Below are positions 38,936 through 50,607 of a stretch of DNA of 64,000 bases, piece after piece. The first letter of the stretch is position 1. Every line of letters starts with the position of its first letter. The notes below the pieces were generated by a model. The model saw nothing but the letters and a program-made list of their open reading frames with translations, made no database searches and was not told the origin of the DNA. The position numbers and the translations under genes are program-made. Source of the DNA: Streptomyces californicus (GTDB lineage Bacteria > Actinomycetota > Actinomycetes > Streptomycetales > Streptomycetaceae). The stretch covers positions 1 to 64,000 of the forward strand of contig NZ_JNZZ01000003.1 in assembly GCF_000717645.1 (NCBI RefSeq), given 5' to 3'.

Positions 38936-41085
<2,150 letters not shown>

Positions 41086-41089
<4 letters not shown>

Positions 41090-42792
41090 TCGTCAATGAG
41101 CCCGTCCCCGACACGTTCGAGGACACACCCGCCAAGGACCGCGATCCCGACTGGTTCAAGCGCGCCGTCTTCTACGAGGTCCTCGTCCGGTCCTTCCAGG
41201 ACTCCAACGGCGACGGAATCGGCGACCTCAAGGGCATCACCGCCAAACTGGACTACCTCCAGTGGCTCGGCGTCGACTGCCTCTGGCTGCCGCCGTTCTT
41301 CAAGTCGCCGCTGCGCGACGGGGGCTACGACGTCTCCGACTACACCGCCGTCCTGCCGGAGTTCGGCGATCTCGCCGACTTCGTGGAGTTCGTCGACGCC
41401 GCGCACCAGCGCGGCATGCGGGTCATCATCGACTTCGTCATGAACCACACGAGCGACCAGCACGAGTGGTTCCAGCAGTCCCGGACGGACCCCGACGGGC
41501 CGTACGGCGACTACTACGTCTGGGCCGACGACGACAAGCAGTTCCAGGACGCCCGGATCATCTTCGTGGACACGGAGACGTCCAACTGGACGTTCGACCC
41601 GGTGCGCAAGCAGTACTACTGGCATCGTTTCTTCTCCCACCAGCCGGACCTCAACTACGAGAACCCGGCGGTCCAGGAGGAGATCCTGGCGGCCCTGCGG
41701 TTCTGGCTGGACCTGGGCATCGACGGCTTCCGGGTCGACGCGGTGCCCTACCTCTACCAGCGCGAGGGCACCAACTGCGAGAACCTCCCCGAGACCCACA
41801 ACTTCCTCAAGCGGGTCCGCAAGGAGATCGACGCCAACTACCCGGACACCGTGCTCCTCGCCGAGGCCAACCAGTGGCCCGAGGACGTCGTCGACTACTT
41901 CGGCGACTACGCATCCGGCGGCGACGAGTGCCACATGGCGTTCCACTTCCCCGTCATGCCGCGCATCTTCATGGCGGTGCGCCGGGAGAGCCGCTACCCG
42001 GTCTCCGAGATCCTGGCGAAGACCCCGGCGATCCCGAAGAACTGCCAGTGGGGCATCTTCCTGCGCAACCACGACGAGTTGACGCTCGAAATGGTCACGG
42101 ACGAAGAGCGCGACTACATGTACGCGGAGTACGCCAAGGACCCGCGGATGCGGGCCAACATCGGCATCCGCCGCCGGCTCGCCCCGCTGCTGGACAACGA
42201 CCGCAACCAGATCGAGCTGTTCACCGCGCTGCTGCTGTCGCTGCCCGGCTCCCCGATCCTCTACTACGGGGACGAGATCGGGATGGGCGACAACATCTGG
42301 CTGGGCGACCGCGACGCCGTGCGCACCCCGATGCAGTGGACGCCCGACCGCAACGCCGGGTTCTCCTCCAGCGATCCGGGGCGGCTCTACCTCCCCACGA
42401 TCATGGACCCGGTCTACGGCTACCAGGTCACCAACGTCGAGGCGTCGATGGCGTCGCCGTCCTCGCTGCTGCACTGGACCCGCCGCATGATCGAGATCCG
42501 GAAGCAGAACCCGGCCTTCGGTCTCGGCGAGTACACCGAACTGCCCTCGTCCAACCCGGCGGTGCTGGCGTTCACCCGTGAGTACCAGGACGACCTCGTC
42601 CTGTGCGTGCACAACTTCTCGCGGTTCTCGCAGCCGACCGAGCTGGACCTGCGGTCGTTCGACGGACGCCACCCGGTGGAGCTGATCGGCGGGGTGCGCT
42701 TCCCGGCGATCGGGCAGCTGCCGTACCTGCTGACCCTTGCGGGACACGGCTTCTACTGGTTCCGGCTGCGCAAGGACGCGCCGCCGGCCTGA
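41086..42792 (+). CDS. treS: Trehalose synthase TreS (maltose alpha-D-glucosyltransferase)
   Basis: 568 aa, ATG overlapping the glgE stop by four bases, GGAGGG about 12 bases upstream. GH13_16 with conserved regions: [55 protein letters not shown] (nucleophile Asp), [13 protein letters not shown] (acid/base Glu) and [13 protein letters not shown] (His-Asp). TreS interconverts maltose and trehalose. In this pathway it feeds maltose to the Pep2 kinase, and a TreS-Pep2 complex is established in mycobacteria. Length equals the catalytic part only; it is not fused to the kinase. A strong hairpin follows the stop. Confidence 0.96.
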
Positions 42793-42803
42793 TGTTCGCC
42801 CCG

Positions 42804-42839
42804 CCCCGTGCGGGACGGTTTCCTCCGTCCCGCACGGGG
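42804..42839 (+). terminator. Strong hairpin between treS and pep2
   Basis: Perfect 15-bp arms CCCCGTGCGGGACGG (42804-42818) and CCGTCCCGCACGGGG (42825-42839), six-base loop, 12 bases after the treS stop. It could end a glgE-treS transcript or lower pep2-glgB expression. Confidence 0.75.
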
Positions 42840-43013
42840 CACTCTGAGCGAAACGAAGAGCCTGCCGAAGGGCCTTCGAGTCGTCACGGTTCCGCCGTTC
42901 GAGTCCGTACGGACCATCCTCTCCCGACACGTCCCGCACAGCCGGACAGCCATTGCCGCAATCCGGGACACTCTTCGCATCCTGTGGTGTGCCCGGGGAA
43001 AGGACGCGATGCC

Positions 43014-44435
43014 ATGTCGGAGGCTGCATCCAGTCACGTCGCCCTGGCGAAGAACACGAGGAACAGCGCAACGAACCGCGGGACGGTGGACGGGGAACTC
43101 CTCCCGTCCCTCGTCCCCCTGCTCCACTCCTGGCTGCCCCGGCAGCGGTGGTTCGCCGGAAAGGGACGGCCGGTCACCGGCTTCTCCCTGGTCTCGGCCA
43201 CCGAGATGCTGCCGCTGGACGGCACGGCGGGCCCCGGCCTCCTGCACCTGCTGGTGCGGGCCGAGCAGCCCTCCGGGGACAGCGGCCCGGCCGAGGACTG
43301 CTACCAACTCCTCGTCGGCGTACGGGCGTCCATGCCGCCGACGCTCGCGAGCGCGCTGATCGGCCGGGTGGAGCGGGGCCCGCTCGCCGGCCGGACCGTC
43401 TACGACGCGCTGCACGATCCGCGGCTGGCCGATCTGCTGCTGGAACGTCTCCGCAGACCCGGCGCCCTCGGCTCGCTGCGGTTCGAGCGGACCGCCCCGG
43501 TTCCGGAGGGGCTCGCCCCCCGGGTGCTGGACGCCGAACAGTCCAACTCCTCGCTGGTCTACGGGGACGCGTACATCCTCAAGATCTTCCGACGCGTCTT
43601 CCCGGGCGCCAACCCGGACCTGGAACTGCCGCTCGCCCTGGCCCGCGAGGGGTGCGACCGGGTGCCGGCCCCCGTCGCCTGGTTCGAGGCGCCGGGCGCC
43701 GGACCGCTCACCCTGGGCGTGCTCCAGCCGTTCCTGCACGGGGCCCGCGACGGGTGGCGGCTCGCCCTGGCCGCGCTGGCGGCGGGGCGCGACTTCCTGC
43801 CCGAGGCGCTGGCGCTGGGCCGGGCCACCGCCGAGGTGCACACGGCGCTCGCCGCCGCGCTGCCCACCCCGGCGCTGCGCGGCACCCAGACCCGGCAGCT
43901 CGTCGCCGGGATGACCCGGCGGCTGGAGGAGGCGGCCCGCGCGGTCCCGGCCCTGGTGCCGTACGTCCCCGGACTGCGCGCCGCGTTCGACGCGGTGACC
44001 GATCTCGGCGTACGGGGCAGCGGCTGGGCCCAGCAGCGGGTGCACGGTGACCTCCACCTCGGACAGACGCTGCGCTCCCCCGACGGGTTCTGGTCGCTGA
44101 TCGACTTCGAGGGCGAGCCGGCCCGCCCGCTGCCCGAGCGCCGCAGCCCCGCGCCCCCGGCGCGCGATGTGGCGGGCATGCTGCGGTCGTTCGACTACGC
44201 GGCCCGCTCGCACCGCCCCTGGAATCCGGAGTGGGCGGCCCGCTGCCGTGCCGCCTACTGCGAGGGCTACGCCCAGGCGTCGGGCTCCGATCCGCGCGGC
44301 GAACCGGAGCTGCTGCGCGCCCACGAGACGGACAAGGCCGTGTACGAGGTGCTGTACGAGGCCCGGCACCGGCCCGACTGGCTGCCGGTCCCGATGGCGG
44401 CCATCCAACGGCTGGCCCGGTCCGCCGCCGCCTGA
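43014..44435 (+). CDS. pep2: Maltokinase Pep2 (Mak)
   Basis: 473 aa. Fold of the aminoglycoside-phosphotransferase/maltokinase family. N-terminal GELLPSLVPLLHSWLPRQRWFAGKGRP is the mycobacterial-type maltokinase entry. The ATP site is SSLVYGDAYILKIFRRVFPG, the Brenner motif RVHGDLHLGQTLRS supplies the catalytic Asp, and SLIDFEGEPARPLPERRSPAPPARDVAGML the metal-binding DFEG. The enzyme phosphorylates maltose from TreS to maltose 1-phosphate, the donor for GlgE. ATG at 43014 has GGGAAAGGA at proper distance; the open frame further upstream passes through the hairpin and is rejected. It is followed by a 93-bp pyrimidine-rich leader to glgB. Confidence 0.94.
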   Translation: MSEAASSHVALAKNTRNSATNRGTVDGELLPSLVPLLHSWLPRQRWFAGKGRPVTGFSLVSATEMLPLDGTAGPGLLHLLVRAEQPSGDSGPAEDCYQLLVGVRASMPPTLASALIGRVERGPLAGRTVYDALHDPRLADLLLERLRRPGALGSLRFERTAPVPEGLAPRVLDAEQSNSSLVYGDAYILKIFRRVFPGANPDLELPLALAREGCDRVPAPVAWFEAPGAGPLTLGVLQPFLHGARDGWRLALAALAAGRDFLPEALALGRATAEVHTALAAALPTPALRGTQTRQLVAGMTRRLEEAARAVPALVPYVPGLRAAFDAVTDLGVRGSGWAQQRVHGDLHLGQTLRSPDGFWSLIDFEGEPARPLPERRSPAPPARDVAGMLRSFDYAARSHRPWNPEWAARCRAAYCEGYAQASGSDPRGEPELLRAHETDKAVYEVLYEARHRPDWLPVPMAAIQRLARSAAA

Positions 44436-44461
44436 GCGGCACCGCCCTCTTCCCCGATCCT

Positions 44462-44497
44462 CCCTCTCCACCCCCGCTCCCCCTCTCCACCCCCGCT
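44462..44497 (+). repeat. Pyrimidine tract with 17-bp direct repeat upstream of glgB
   Basis: CCCTCTCCACCCCCGCT occurs at 44462-44478 and again at 44481-44497. The whole 44440-44515 segment on the plus strand is almost pure C/T and leads into GAGGAGG and the glgB start. Confidence 0.8.
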
Positions 44498-44528
44498 TTC
44501 CCCTTCACCCTCCGAGGAGGCAGTCCCC

Positions 44529-46985
44529 GTGACCGCCCGCAAGCCGTCCCGCAAGGCATCCCGCAAGAGCGCCGAGATCCCGGTCGAGCTCCCCGTGGAG
44601 GCCCCGGCGGAGCCGTCCGCCGCGACGCCCGCCGCGCCCGCCGCCGCCCCGGCCGAGACCACGGCCGACGCGGCCGCCTCGGCGTCGGCGGCCCCGACGC
44701 CCTCGGCCACCACGACCGCCACCAAGCCCGCGCCCGCCAAGCGCGCCCGGACCACGCGGGCGGAGGCGGTGCCGCCGCGCCCCCGGCAGGCCGCCGAGGG
44801 GCAGGGGGCCCGCCCGGCGCCCGCCCTCGACACCGCCGACCGCGGCCGGCTGCTGGCCGGCGACCACCACGCCCCGCACGACGTGCTGGGCGCGCACCCG
44901 ATCCCGGGCGGCGTGCTGGTGCGGGCGCTGCGCCCGTACGCCCGCTCCGTCACCGTGCTGGCGACCGGGTCGCGGACCGAGCTGCACGACGACGGCGACG
45001 GCTTCTTCTCCGGCGTGCTGCCCGTGCCGGAGGTCCCGGAGTACCGGCTGGAGGTGCGGTACGAGGACGACACCATCGAGATCGACGACCCGTACCGCTT
45101 CTGGCCCGCCATCGGCGAGCTGGACCTGCATCTGATCGGCGAGGGCCGACACGAGGAGCTGTGGCGGGCGCTCGGGGCGCAGCCGATGGTCCACCAGGGC
45201 GTGGCCGGGACCCGGTTCACCGTGTGGGCGCCGAACGCGCGCGGTGTGCGGGTCACCGGCGACTTCACGTACTGGGACGGCACGGGCACCCCGATGCGTT
45301 CGCTGGGCTCGACCGGGGTGTGGGAGCTGTTCCTGCCCGGGGTCGGCGAGGGCGCGCTGTACAAGTACGACATCTGCCGCCCGGACGGTTCGCACACGGT
45401 CCGCGCCGACCCGATGGCCCGCCGCACCGAGGTGCCGCCCTCGACCGCGTCGATCGTCACCGCCCCGCACCACGAGTGGCAGGACGCGGACTGGATGGCG
45501 CACCGGGGCGACCGCCCGGTCCACGAGGCCCCGTTCTCGGTGTACGAGATCCATCTCGCCTCGTGGCGCCCGGGGCTGACGTACCGTCAACTCGCTGAGC
45601 AGCTCCCGGCGTACGTCAAGGACCTGGGCTTCACGCACGTCGAGCTGATGCCGGTCGCCGAGCACCCCTTCGGTGGGTCGTGGGGCTACCAGGTCACCGG
45701 GTTCTACGCGCCGACCTCGCGGATGGGCACCCCGGACGACTTCCGCTTCCTGGTGGACGCGCTGCACCGGGCGGGGATCGGCGTCATCATGGACTGGGTT
45801 CCGGCCCATTTCCCGCGCGATGACTGGGCGTTGGCGGAGTTCGACGGACGCCCGCTGTACGAGCCGGCCGACCCCCGGCGGGCGGCGCACCCGGACTGGG
45901 GCACGCTGGAGTTCGACTACGGCCGCACCGAGGTCCGGAACTTCCTGGTCGCCAACGCCACCTACTGGTGCGAGGAGTTCCACATCGACGGGCTCCGGGT
46001 CGACGCGGTGGCCTCGATGCTCTACCTCGACTACTCGCGCGAGGACGGCCAATGGTCGCCCAACGAGTTCGGCGGGCGGGAGAACCTGGACGCGGTCGCC
46101 TTCCTCCAGGAGATGAACGCGACCGTCTACCGCCGCAATCCGGGCGTCGTCACCATCGCCGAGGAGTCCACCGCCTGGGACGGCGTCACCCGCCCCACCG
46201 ACAGCGGGGGTCTCGGCTTCGGGCTGAAGTGGAACATGGGCTGGATGCACGACTCCCTCCAGTACATCGCGAAGGAGCCGGTCCACCGCAAGTACCACCA
46301 CAACGAGATGACGTTCTCGATGGTGTACGCCTACAGCGAGAACTACGTGCTGCCGATCTCGCACGACGAGGTGGTGCACGGCAAGCAGGCGCTGGTGGCG
46401 AAGATGCCGGGCGACTGGTGGCAGCAGCGCGCCAACCACCGCGCCTACCTGGGCTTCATGTGGGCCCATCCCGGCAAGCAACTCCTCTTCATGGGACAGG
46501 AGTTCGCGCAGGGAGCGGAGTGGTCGGAGGGGCACGGCCCGGACTGGTGGCTGCTGGACCCGGCCTACGACGCCTCCGGCGACCACCGCGGGGTGCGGAC
46601 CCTGGTGGGCGACCTGAACGCGGTGTACGGGGCGGTGCCCGCGCTGTGGCAGCGGGACACCTCGCCCGAGGGGTTCAGCTGGGTGGACGGCGGCGCGGCC
46701 GAGGACAACGTGTTCGCGTTCCTCCGCTACGACGCGGACGGCTCCCCGCTGCTCGCGGTCTCGCACTTCTCCCCGGCGGTCCGCACCGACTACCGCCTCG
46801 GCGTGCCGGAGACCGGCGCGGAGGGCTGGGTGGAGGTCCTGAACACCGACGCGGCCCGGTACGGCGGCGGTGACGTGCGCAACGAGGAGCCGGTGAAGGC
46901 GGAGGCGGCGCCCGCGCACGGCCGCCCGTCGAGCATCTCGCTGACCCTGCCGCCGCTGGCGACCGTGTGGCTGCGCCCGGCGTAG
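44529..46985 (+). CDS. glgB: 1,4-alpha-glucan branching enzyme GlgB
   Basis: 818 aa, GTG start with GAGGAGG at 44514-44520. A 95-100 residue Ala/Pro/Lys-rich extension ([20 protein letters not shown]...) precedes two CBM48-like modules ([40 protein letters not shown]) and a GH13_9 barrel. Active-site segments: [31 protein letters not shown] (nucleophile Asp492), TIAEESTAW (Glu545) and [10 protein letters not shown] (Asp613). It transfers oligoglucan to form alpha-1,6 branches, giving GlgE new ends to extend. It is last in the operon, and a hairpin follows. The basic extension is unusual for enzymes in other phyla. Confidence 0.96.
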   Translation: MTARKPSRKASRKSAEIPVELPVEAPAEPSAATPAAPAAAPAETTADAAASASAAPTPSATTTATKPAPAKRARTTRAEAVPPRPRQAAEGQGARPAPALDTADRGRLLAGDHHAPHDVLGAHPIPGGVLVRALRPYARSVTVLATGSRTELHDDGDGFFSGVLPVPEVPEYRLEVRYEDDTIEIDDPYRFWPAIGELDLHLIGEGRHEELWRALGAQPMVHQGVAGTRFTVWAPNARGVRVTGDFTYWDGTGTPMRSLGSTGVWELFLPGVGEGALYKYDICRPDGSHTVRADPMARRTEVPPSTASIVTAPHHEWQDADWMAHRGDRPVHEAPFSVYEIHLASWRPGLTYRQLAEQLPAYVKDLGFTHVELMPVAEHPFGGSWGYQVTGFYAPTSRMGTPDDFRFLVDALHRAGIGVIMDWVPAHFPRDDWALAEFDGRPLYEPADPRRAAHPDWGTLEFDYGRTEVRNFLVANATYWCEEFHIDGLRVDAVASMLYLDYSREDGQWSPNEFGGRENLDAVAFLQEMNATVYRRNPGVVTIAEESTAWDGVTRPTDSGGLGFGLKWNMGWMHDSLQYIAKEPVHRKYHHNEMTFSMVYAYSENYVLPISHDEVVHGKQALVAKMPGDWWQQRANHRAYLGFMWAHPGKQLLFMGQEFAQGAEWSEGHGPDWWLLDPAYDASGDHRGVRTLVGDLNAVYGAVPALWQRDTSPEGFSWVDGGAAEDNVFAFLRYDADGSPLLAVSHFSPAVRTDYRLGVPETGAEGWVEVLNTDAARYGGGDVRNEEPVKAEAAPAHGRPSSISLTLPPLATVWLRPA

Positions 46986-46999
46986 CACCCGTACGGAAG

Positions 47000-47049
47000 G
47001 GCCCGGGGCCCGTACCGCGTCGACGGCGACGTGGTGCGGGCCCCGGGCC
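47000..47049. terminator. Terminator between glgB and the dehydrogenase gene
   Basis: Arms GGCCCGGGGCCCG (47000-47012) and CGGGCCCCGGGCC (47037-47049), 24-base loop containing a minor stem. It lies between the convergent stops at 46985 and 47061. Confidence 0.75.
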
Positions 47050-47060
47050 GTCGTGGCGCG

Positions 47061-47972
47061 TCAGCGACCGGCGGCGATCACCTCGACGATGCTGGACCAG
47101 GACTCGGGGCCGTGGCCCCGGGCGATGGCCCGGTCGGTGACGGACTTGAGTCCCGCCAGCTGCGAGACGTCCAGGCCCCGGTCCTTCGCGGTGTGCAGGA
47201 TGTGGTCGACGCTGGCCGCCATCATCGTGAGGTTCGCGCCCTCCCCCGTGTACGTACGGGAATCGATGTCGGTGGCGGTGTAGGCCGCGATCGGCGGCAG
47301 GATGTTCGCGATCGTGGTCAGGTACGGGGCGAGGGACGCGCCGTCGATGCCTTCGGCGCGGGCCAGGGCGAAGGCGTGGACCAGGCCGCCCATGGCCCCG
47401 TAGAAGAAGTCCAGCACCGCCATGTCGTAGGCGGCGGCGAGGCCGTGGTCCTCGCCGAGGTAGGTGGCCGGGGCGCCGAGCGCCTTGAGGACCGGCTCGT
47501 ACGCCGCGAACGCGGCCCGGTCGCCGGCGTGGAAGACCAGGGCGTCCGCCGAGCCGACCACGTCGACCGGCACCATGATCGCACCGTCCAGGTAGGCGAG
47601 CGAGTGCTTCTCCGCCCAGGCGGCGGCCCGGCGCGCCCGCGCCGGGGTGTCGGAGGTGAGGTTGACCAGGACCCGCCCCTCCAGCGCTCCGGCCAGCGGT
47701 TCCAGGACCGCGTCGGACGCGTCGTAGTCGACGAGGCAGACCACCACGAGGCCGCTCGCCAGGACGGCCTCCTCGGCGGAGGCGGCCCGCACCCCGCCCA
47801 GCGCGACGACGTCCTCCCCCTTCTCGGGCGAGCGGTTCCAGACGGTGGTGGGGTGGCCGGCGGCCAGGAAGGCGCGGGCCAGGGAGCGGCCCATGTCACC
47901 GAGGCCGAGGACGGTGACGGGGGTGGGGGTGGCAGTGGCGGTGGATTCAGCGGTCGTGTTCACGTGCGTCAT
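47061..47972 (-). CDS. NAD(P)-dependent oxidoreductase, 6-phosphogluconate-dehydrogenase-like / imine-reductase-like
   Basis: 303 aa. N-terminal Rossmann domain with TVLGLGDMGRSLARAFLAAGHPTTVWNRSPEK, where Arg and Ser in NRS favour NADP(H). VCLVDYDAS and LVNLTSDTP follow, then GAIMVPVDVVGSADALVFHAG. The C-terminal helical domain (GLAAAYDMAVLDFFYGAMGG, ...LDVSQLAGLKSVTDRAIARG) lacks the catalytic lysine of beta-hydroxyacid dehydrogenases. This fits the imine reductase/IRED-like group, whose natural substrates are mostly unknown. ATG at 47972 (MTHVNTT) chosen over 47981. Confidence 0.85.
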   Translation of the reverse strand: MTHVNTTAESTATATPTPVTVLGLGDMGRSLARAFLAAGHPTTVWNRSPEKGEDVVALGGVRAASAEEAVLASGLVVVCLVDYDASDAVLEPLAGALEGRVLVNLTSDTPARARRAAAWAEKHSLAYLDGAIMVPVDVVGSADALVFHAGDRAAFAAYEPVLKALGAPATYLGEDHGLAAAYDMAVLDFFYGAMGGLVHAFALARAEGIDGASLAPYLTTIANILPPIAAYTATDIDSRTYTGEGANLTMMAASVDHILHTAKDRGLDVSQLAGLKSVTDRAIARGHGPESWSSIVEVIAAGR

Positions 47973-48129
47973 GGGCACCATGCTGTGCGGGCGAACCGGG
48001 CCTGACCAGAACCCACTTGACTGTCAGATACGCACTTTCGGGAAAGGATGCAGGTCGGCGGGGTGCACCGGCCGGAACGCGTCTGCGTGCCCCCGCCACC
48101 CCGGCCGGGACCGGGGCCGCCGCGGCCCG

Positions 48130-48471
48130 TCAGGTGCGGTCGAGGACGTCCGCGAGTTCCTGGAGCAGTTTGCGCTTCGGCCGTGCCCCGACGATCGACG
48201 CCACCGGCTCGCCCGCCCGGAAGACCATCAGGGTGGGCGTGGCCAGCACCCCGTACCGGACGGAGATCGGCGACTGGCGGTCCACGTCGACCTGGACGAC
48301 CCTGAGCCGGCCGGCCTCCTCCTCGGCGATCTCCCGCAGGACAGGGGTGAGTTGGCGGCAGGGGGCGCACCAGTCGGCGGTGAACTTCACCAGGACGGGC
48401 AGCGCGGCTCCCAGGACCTCGGCGTCGAAGGTCTCCTCGGTGACATCGGTGACGGTCTCGGTCCGGATCAT
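48130..48471 (-). CDS. trxA: Thioredoxin
   Basis: 113 aa, single thioredoxin domain. FTADWCAPCRQL carries the redox CxxC with unusual Ala-Pro in the middle (WCAPC instead of WCGPC). The cis-proline is in LATPTLMVFRAGE. It reduces protein disulfides in the cytoplasm with electrons from thioredoxin reductase; no reductase gene is nearby. It is translationally coupled to the MerR gene through an ATGA overlap, so both share the MerR-type promoter and the regulator probably senses thiol or oxidative stress. Confidence 0.94.
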   Translation of the reverse strand: MIRTETVTDVTEETFDAEVLGAALPVLVKFTADWCAPCRQLTPVLREIAEEEAGRLRVVQVDVDRQSPISVRYGVLATPTLMVFRAGEPVASIVGARPKRKLLQELADVLDRT

Positions 48472-48878
48472 GTCGGTCCTCCCAGTTCGCAGCGGGGCGG
48501 CGGGCCACCGGGCAGGTCGGCCGACGCCTCCAGTTCGGCTCGGGCGAGCTGGGCGCCGACCTCGGCGCGTACGGACGCGAGCTGAGCGATCAGCGCGTCC
48601 AGCTCGTCGAGTTTGCGCCGGTAGACGGCGAGCGAGGCGGGGCAGGCGTCACCGGCCGGATGGCCCGCGCGCAGGCAGTCGACGAAGGGCCTGGTCTCCT
48701 CCAGGTCGAAGCCGAAGTCCTGCAGGGTCCGGATCTGCTGGAGGAGGCGCAGGTCGCCCTCGTCGTAGCTGCGGTAGCCGTTCTCCGCGCGCCGCGCGGG
48801 CAGCAGCCCGCGCGACTCGTAGTAGCGGAGCGTCCGCGTCGTCGTTCCGGCCCGGCGGGCCAGCTCCCCGATTCGCAT
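48468..48878 (-). CDS. MerR-family transcriptional regulator (thioredoxin operon)
   Basis: 136 aa. N-terminal winged helix: MRIGELARRAGTTTRTLRYYESRGLLPARRAENGYRSYDEGDLRLL, with the canonical LRYYE. A long dimerisation helix follows (YRRKLDELDALIAQLASVR). Two cysteines, in DCLRAGHPAGDAC, may sense thiol oxidation, metal or an electrophile. The gene overlaps trxA by four bases and is its transcriptional leader. A MerR-type promoter with palindromic operator lies 7-37 bp upstream, so it probably autoregulates. ATG at 48878 with GGGAGGA upstream. Confidence 0.93.
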   Translation of the reverse strand: MRIGELARRAGTTTRTLRYYESRGLLPARRAENGYRSYDEGDLRLLQQIRTLQDFGFDLEETRPFVDCLRAGHPAGDACPASLAVYRRKLDELDALIAQLASVRAEVGAQLARAELEASADLPGGPPPRCELGGPT

Positions 48879-48884
48879 GGGAGG

Positions 48885-48915
48885 AACGTATTCCTTGACG
48901 CCGACGTCAACGCAA
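48885..48915 (-). promoter_or_regulatory. MerR-type promoter of the merR-trxA operon
   Basis: Minus-strand -35 TTGCGT (48910-48915) and -10 TACGTT (48885-48890) lie 19 bp apart. Between and overlapping them is the 16-bp dyad TTGACGTCGGCGTCAA (48895-48910). Over-long spacing plus operator within it is typical of MerR-activated promoters. Confidence 0.75.
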
Positions 48916-48948
48916 GGGCGGCGACGCACGTGCGTTGACGCACGGGAG

Positions 48949-48964
48949 CTGACGTCGGCGTCAG
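48949..48964. promoter_or_regulatory. Second copy of the MerR-operator-like dyad
   Basis: CTGACGTCGGCGTCAG shares the 14-base core TGACGTCGGCGTCA with the site at 48895-48910, which it repeats in inverted sense. It lies between the merR promoter and the end of the surface-protein gene. CGTGCGTTGACGCACG (48929-48944) is a third dyad between them. Confidence 0.55.
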
Positions 48965-48974
48965 GAGCGTGGTG

Positions 48975-50267
48975 TCAGCCCTGCCGGGTGGCGGAGCGGC
49001 GGCGGACCGCCCAGACGATGCCGCCGCCCGCGGCCACGGCGGCGGCCGCCATGCCCGCCAGGGGAAGGCCGGTGTCGGCGCCGGTCGCGGCGAGGCTCCC
49101 GCCGGTCCCCGTCTGCGGGGCCGCGCCGCCGGTGGACGAGGAGCCCGTGGTGCCGGAGGTGCCGGTGGTGCCGGAGCCGCCGGTGGTCGTGGAGCCGGTG
49201 GAGCCCGAGCCGCCGGTGGACGAGGAGCCGCCCGTACCGCCGGTCGAGCCGGTCGAGCCGGTCGAGCCGGAGGCGCTCTCGGCCTTGCCCGTCTCGATGA
49301 CGATCTGCGCGGTGTCGTTGGCCGCGTTCCGGTCGAAGGGGCGTTCCTGGCCGGTGAAGGTGACCTCGCCGGTGGTGCGGCCGACCGCCTTGTCGACGCG
49401 CAGGACGAAGGGGTACGTCTCGCCGCCGTTCACGTCGACCCAGGACTGGGAGGTGCCGCAGCGGTAGTGGGTCTTGGTGACCTTGTCGCAGTAGCCGTGC
49501 GCCTTGACGACGGACGTGCCCTCGGGGATGCGGACGTCGACGGTGGTGACGCTCTCGTCGCGGTCGCCCTGTACCCGGGCGGGGCCCTTGTTGGCGAACG
49601 TGACCTCGGCGGTGACCTTGTCGCCCACCTTGCCCGTGGCCTCGGCGCCGGTCAGGGCGAAGTCGGCGGTGTTGGCGGCGTGCACCTCGGCCTCGGCGAC
49701 CGGCTCCGGGTGGTTCTGGCGGTCCGCGTCGGTGGCCGGAGCCTTCTCGTCGAGGGTGAGCGGGTCGCCGGTCCCCGGCACGGGCTCGCCGGCGCCGCCG
49801 TCACCCGGGTCGGGCTCCTCGGTGCCGATCGTCACCCGCAGGTCGTCGCGGAACGCGGAGTCGAGCGCTTTGACGGAGACGGGCTTCGACGTGCCGTAGA
49901 CGACGCCCGGCTTGAGGGGCTGTTCGATCTTGCAGGAGGCGACGTGCGACTCGGGCATCTCGTCGTGCGAGGGGACGGTGTAGTAGGCGCAGTTCTTGTG
50001 CGTCTCGTCCGCCTTGAGGCCGGGCGACACGGCGTACGTCACCCAGACCGCGGGCACCTCGGCCGTCCCCTTGTTGAGGAAGGTGAGCGGGGTCGAGAAC
50101 GAACTGCCGGGCTGCACCCCCTCGACCGGGGCGATCTTTCCGACGCCGAGGTCCGGCTCCGTCTCGTCGGCGAGCGCCGGCACGGCGCCCAGCGCCACCA
50201 GCGCTGCGGCGGCCACGGCGGCGGTCCCACCGCGCACGGTACGGCTGCGGGAAGGGGGGATGCGCAT
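48975..50267 (-). CDS. LPXTG-type cell-wall-anchored surface protein
   Basis: 430 aa. Signal peptide (TAAVAAAALVALGAVPALADE), two adhesion-like/Ig-like segments (about 30-330: GVQPGSSFSTPLTFLNKGTAEVP and GKVGDKVTAEVTFANKGPARV), a Gly/Ser/Thr-rich stalk (about 345-395, SGSTGSTGSTGGTGG type) and a sortase signal. The signal reads SLAATGADTGLP, a LAATG-like pentapeptide used by Streptomyces sortases, then a hydrophobic helix and RRRSATRQG tail. Paired cysteines occur (KNCAYYTV ... ASCKIEQ and GYCDKVTKTHYRCG). It is likely displayed on the wall; binding partner unknown. ATG at 50267 preceded by GGGGGGA. Confidence 0.88.
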   Translation of the reverse strand: MRIPPSRSRTVRGGTAAVAAAALVALGAVPALADETEPDLGVGKIAPVEGVQPGSSFSTPLTFLNKGTAEVPAVWVTYAVSPGLKADETHKNCAYYTVPSHDEMPESHVASCKIEQPLKPGVVYGTSKPVSVKALDSAFRDDLRVTIGTEEPDPGDGGAGEPVPGTGDPLTLDEKAPATDADRQNHPEPVAEAEVHAANTADFALTGAEATGKVGDKVTAEVTFANKGPARVQGDRDESVTTVDVRIPEGTSVVKAHGYCDKVTKTHYRCGTSQSWVDVNGGETYPFVLRVDKAVGRTTGEVTFTGQERPFDRNAANDTAQIVIETGKAESASGSTGSTGSTGGTGGSSSTGGSGSTGSTTTGGSGTTGTSGTTGSSSTGGAAPQTGTGGSLAATGADTGLPLAGMAAAAVAAGGGIVWAVRRRSATRQG

Positions 50268-50607
50268 GGAAGTCCTTCGGTCGTGGGGCTCGTGATCGGA
50301 CTGCGGTCCTTCACCCCTCAAGACAGGAGCGGGTGAAGGAGGGTTGTGCGTTTCGATCCCGTCGTGACAGAACACGGACATGAACGACCGGAATCGGACA
50401 CGACCGCCCGATGCCGGACACCACCGAACGCGGCGGCGTCTCCTCCGTACGCAAGGACACCCGTACCAGGAGGTACGGGTGTCCTTGGTGGGGGGTGCCG
50501 CGGCGGCCGGGGAGCCGCCGCGGCCGGGTCGGCGCCGTGGTCCGGGGAGACCGCGGCGGCCGGAGTTCGTCGCCCGGGAGCGGCCCGTGGCGCGATGGCG
50601 GTGCCGG
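50268..50607. other. Intergenic region between surface-protein gene and dctA
   Basis: No gene is supported in these 340 bases. It contains the surface-protein promoter on the minus strand and the dctA terminator hairpin (listed separately). Open frames across it are not coding-like. Confidence 0.5.
50452..50487. terminator. Terminator downstream of dctA
   Basis: Perfect 16-bp arms CAAGGACACCCGTACC (50452-50467) and GGTACGGGTGTCCTTG (50472-50487), four-base loop, 121 bp beyond the dctA stop. Confidence 0.85.

Noticed and set aside
42603..43013. Upstream extension of pep2 into treS
   Set aside because: It overlaps treS coding sequence and the hairpin; a good ribosome site exists at 43014.
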